A stretch of DNA of 23,206 nucleotides from CAYRIF01 sp964424205 (GTDB lineage Bacteria; Bacteroidota; Bacteroidia; Cytophagales; Cyclobacteriaceae), in the NCBI GenBank assembly GCA_964424205.1, contig CAYRIF010000013.1, positions 1-23,206 of the forward strand. Reading direction: 5' to 3'. Positions within the stretch are counted from its first letter, which is position 1. Every line of letters starts with the position of its first letter. Below the pieces are notes generated by a model. That model did not search any database. It was not told the origin of the DNA and saw only the letters and a list, made by a program, of their open reading frames with translations. The translations under genes and the position numbers were made by a program. This document shows, piece by piece, positions 21,749 to 23,206 of the stretch.

Positions 21749-22774
21749 GTGTATAAACTACTCATACGCCCACTATTTTTTCTCTTTGATCCGGAAAAAA
21801 TCCATCATTTCACTTTTGACCTTTTAAAATTTTTATTCAAAATTCCATTCATCCCCAGCATTTTCAAAGGGTTATTTGACAAGAAAAACAAGACGCTAGA
21901 ACGAACAGTATTTGGATTAACTTTTAAAAACCCAGTTGGATTGGCAGCGGGGTTTGACAAAGATGCCAAACTGGTCGATGAACTGGAAGGCATCGGTTTT
22001 GGATTTATAGAAATAGGAACGTTAACACCGAAACCGCAAGCTGGAAATCCTACACCTAGGCTTTTCAGACTACCCACGGACAAAGCCTTAATTAATAGAA
22101 TGGGTTTTAATAATGGTGGTGTTATTGCAGCAGCAGAGCGGTTAAAAAAACGAAAAGGAAATGTATTAATCGGTGGAAATATTGGCAAAAATAAACTGAC
22201 GCCAAACGAAGATGCCATTTCTGATTACTTGATTTGCCATGATGCTTTATATGGGGTGGTCGATTATTTTGTAGTAAATGTCAGCTCACCAAATACGCCT
22301 AACCTAAGGGCATTACAAGAGAAAAAACCCTTGACGGCTCTTTTAAAAAGTATCAAAGAACGGAATGAGGCAATGCCTCAGCAAAAACCAATTTTACTAA
22401 AAATAGCACCAGACTTGACCAACGAACAATTAGATGACATTATAGAAATCGTACAAACGGTGGGTATCGATGGTATCATTGCTGCCAATACGACAATCTC
22501 TCGTAAAAATCTAAAAACACCATATGCGACGGTCACGAACATTGGCAACGGTGGGTTAAGTGGCAAACCAGTAACCCACCGTTCTACAGAAGTGATTCGA
22601 TACATCAGTGGAAAATCAGACATTCCTATCATCGCAGTTGGCGGTATATTCTCAGGAGCAGATGCCTTAGAAAAACTCAATGCAGGTGCTTCGCTAGTGC
22701 AAGTTTTTACTGGTTTTATTTATGAAGGACCTAGTATTGTACGGGAGATTAATCGGGTTATTTTGGAGGGGTAG
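21749..22774 (+). CDS. pyrD: Dihydroorotate dehydrogenase (quinone), class 2
   Basis: PyrD oxidises dihydroorotate to orotate in pyrimidine synthesis and passes electrons to membrane quinone through FMN. From the GTG at 21749 the protein is 341 residues, the class 2 norm, and begins MYKLLIRPLFFLFDPEKIHH, with the membrane-associating N-terminal helices. Visible motifs are NPVGLAAGFDKD (61-72), GTLTPKPQAGNPTPRLFR (90-107), NVSSPNTPNLR with the class 2 catalytic serine near 180, KIAPDLT, NGGLSGKP and the phosphate-binding VGGIFSGADA near the end. A longer frame from TTG 21671 would add 26 atypical residues and begin before the promoter. It is probably monocistronic. Confidence 0.96.
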   Translation: MYKLLIRPLFFLFDPEKIHHFTFDLLKFLFKIPFIPSIFKGLFDKKNKTLERTVFGLTFKNPVGLAAGFDKDAKLVDELEGIGFGFIEIGTLTPKPQAGNPTPRLFRLPTDKALINRMGFNNGGVIAAAERLKKRKGNVLIGGNIGKNKLTPNEDAISDYLICHDALYGVVDYFVVNVSSPNTPNLRALQEKKPLTALLKSIKERNEAMPQQKPILLKIAPDLTNEQLDDIIEIVQTVGIDGIIAANTTISRKNLKTPYATVTNIGNGGLSGKPVTHRSTEVIRYISGKSDIPIIAVGGIFSGADALEKLNAGASLVQVFTGFIYEGPSIVREINRVILEG

Positions 22775-22775
22775 T

Positions 22776-22799
22776 GTTTGTCGTTTCTAAAAGACAAAC
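22776..22799 (+). terminator. Hairpin after pyrD
   Basis: GTTTGTC (22776-22782) pairs with GACAAAC (22793-22799) across a 10-base loop, right behind the stop codon. No T-run follows, so this is a weak terminator candidate. Confidence 0.35.
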
Positions 22800-22837
22800 C
22801 ACGACCAAACTTAACCATAATTATTTAACAACACTTA

Positions 22838-22868
22838 TTTGGTATCTTGTTTTTTTATCATAGTTTTG
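22838..22868 (+). promoter_or_regulatory. Consensus promoter of the HTH-methyltransferase gene
   Basis: TTTG (22838-22841), a 19-base spacer and TAGTTTTG (22861-22868) match the Bacteroidota housekeeping promoter in both boxes and in spacing. It is the best promoter in this window. Transcription would begin near 22875, leaving about 19 bases before the ATG. Confidence 0.75.
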
Positions 22869-22892
22869 TAACCATTGTATAAGGTTGTATAA
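22866..22892 (+). promoter_or_regulatory. Phased TTGTATAA repeats before the methyltransferase start
   Basis: TTGTATAA occurs at 22875-22882 and 22885-22892, one helical turn apart, with a partial unit (TTGTAA) at 22866-22871 overlapping the -7 box. They end 2 bases before the ATG. Their position over the promoter and start site is ideal for repression by the helix-turn-helix domain encoded just behind; this is inference. Confidence 0.5.
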
Positions 22893-22893
22893 T

Positions 22894-23206
22894 ATGGCTT
22901 CAAAAGAGTATTATTCGCTAGCGGAAGCAGAAGTACTAGGAAAGAGTAAAGAAACCCTCAGAAGGTGGGACAAAGATGGTAAACTTTCTGCTGTTCGTGA
23001 GCCTATTAGCAACTATCGAATATATAAAAAGGAACAGTTGAATATATTTCTAGATTTGCTCTCAAATGAGATTGATGACGTTATAGATAATTATGTAAAA
23101 CCAAATGTCAAATATACTGTTTTGGAGCTTTTTGCTGGGGCTGGAGGGTTGGCTATTGGGTTGGAAAAAGCAGGGATTAAATGTGTTGCTTTAAATGAAA
23201 TTGATA
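22894..23206 (+). CDS. MerR-like HTH fused to cytosine-5 DNA methyltransferase (partial)
   Basis: The frame is open for 104 codons to the window end. Residues 5-55 form a MerR/excisionase-type helix-turn-helix: YYSLAEAEVLGKSKETLRRW, then DKDGKLSAVR and the wing NYRIYKKEQL. After a short acidic linker comes the start of a C5-methyltransferase: TVLELFAGAGGLAIGLEKAG (75-94) is motif I, binding S-adenosylmethionine, and VALNEID (98-104) is motif II. The catalytic PC motif and the target-recognition region lie beyond the window. Similar N-terminal HTH extensions are known on some methyltransferases of type II restriction systems, where they control expression. It is probably the first gene of a restriction-modification or defence locus. 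No restriction enzyme is visible yet. Confidence 0.85.
   Translation, partial: MASKEYYSLAEAEVLGKSKETLRRWDKDGKLSAVREPISNYRIYKKEQLNIFLDLLSNEIDDVIDNYVKPNVKYTVLELFAGAGGLAIGLEKAGIKCVALNEID

Noticed and set aside
22866..22892. Short tandem TTGTATAA units as a CRISPR array
   Set aside because: The units are 8 bases long with 2-base spacing, which suits operator sites and not CRISPR repeats; no CRISPR array is seen in the window.

Overview
The window looks like a Bacteroidota chromosome segment, probably Cytophagales-like. Three things point there. One secreted protein ends in a type IX secretion (T9SS) sorting domain. Several intergenic regions carry the Bacteroidota -7 promoter element TAnnTTTG, sometimes with an upstream TTTG. 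The DUF177-rpmF-fabH-efp-accB-accC order is typical of that phylum. The DNA is AT-rich. All product names come from reading motifs by eye; no database search was possible.

Region 1 (1-4619) is a leftward housekeeping operon: a YceD/DUF177 protein, ribosomal protein L32, FabH, elongation factor P and the two biotin subunits of acetyl-CoA carboxylase. It joins ribosome assembly and translation to the first steps of fatty-acid synthesis. Its promoter is shared back-to-back with a Crp/Fnr-type regulator (4744-5325). Region 2 (5380-9633) encodes exported proteins: a large multidomain M43-type metalloprotease with a T9SS tail, interrupted by a 100-N assembly gap, and a lipoprotein of the endonuclease/exonuclease/phosphatase superfamily. 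Region 3 (9634-11756) starts with a 520-base non-coding stretch that holds the second copy of a roughly 160-base repeat also found at the left edge of the window. It is followed by a two-gene AbiE-type (type IV) toxin-antitoxin operon with a candidate operator made of three half-sites.

Region 4 (11781-18752) has smpB and tsaD leftward, with overlapping ends. Facing away from them across only 6 bases is a 1504-residue TamB-like envelope protein followed by an Smr-domain gene. Region 5 (18773-22774) holds a small hypothetical gene, a strong terminator, the RNase P RNA gene with its promoter, a sigma-54-type response regulator lacking a DNA-binding tail, a REP-like hairpin cluster, a small secreted protein and quinone-dependent pyrD. 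Region 6 (22838-23206) opens a new locus at the window edge: a MerR-like helix-turn-helix fused to a cytosine-5 DNA methyltransferase, cut off by the window end. It has the best promoter in the window (TTTG-N19-TAGTTTTG) and phased repeats just before the start codon.

The most interesting leads are the regulator-methyltransferase fusion with its repeat-bearing leader, the AbiE operon with its iterated half-sites beside a dispersed repeat, and that repeat itself, in which two differences between copies preserve RNA pairing. Nothing visible proves a wholly new system. The partial locus at the right edge is the best place to look for one.
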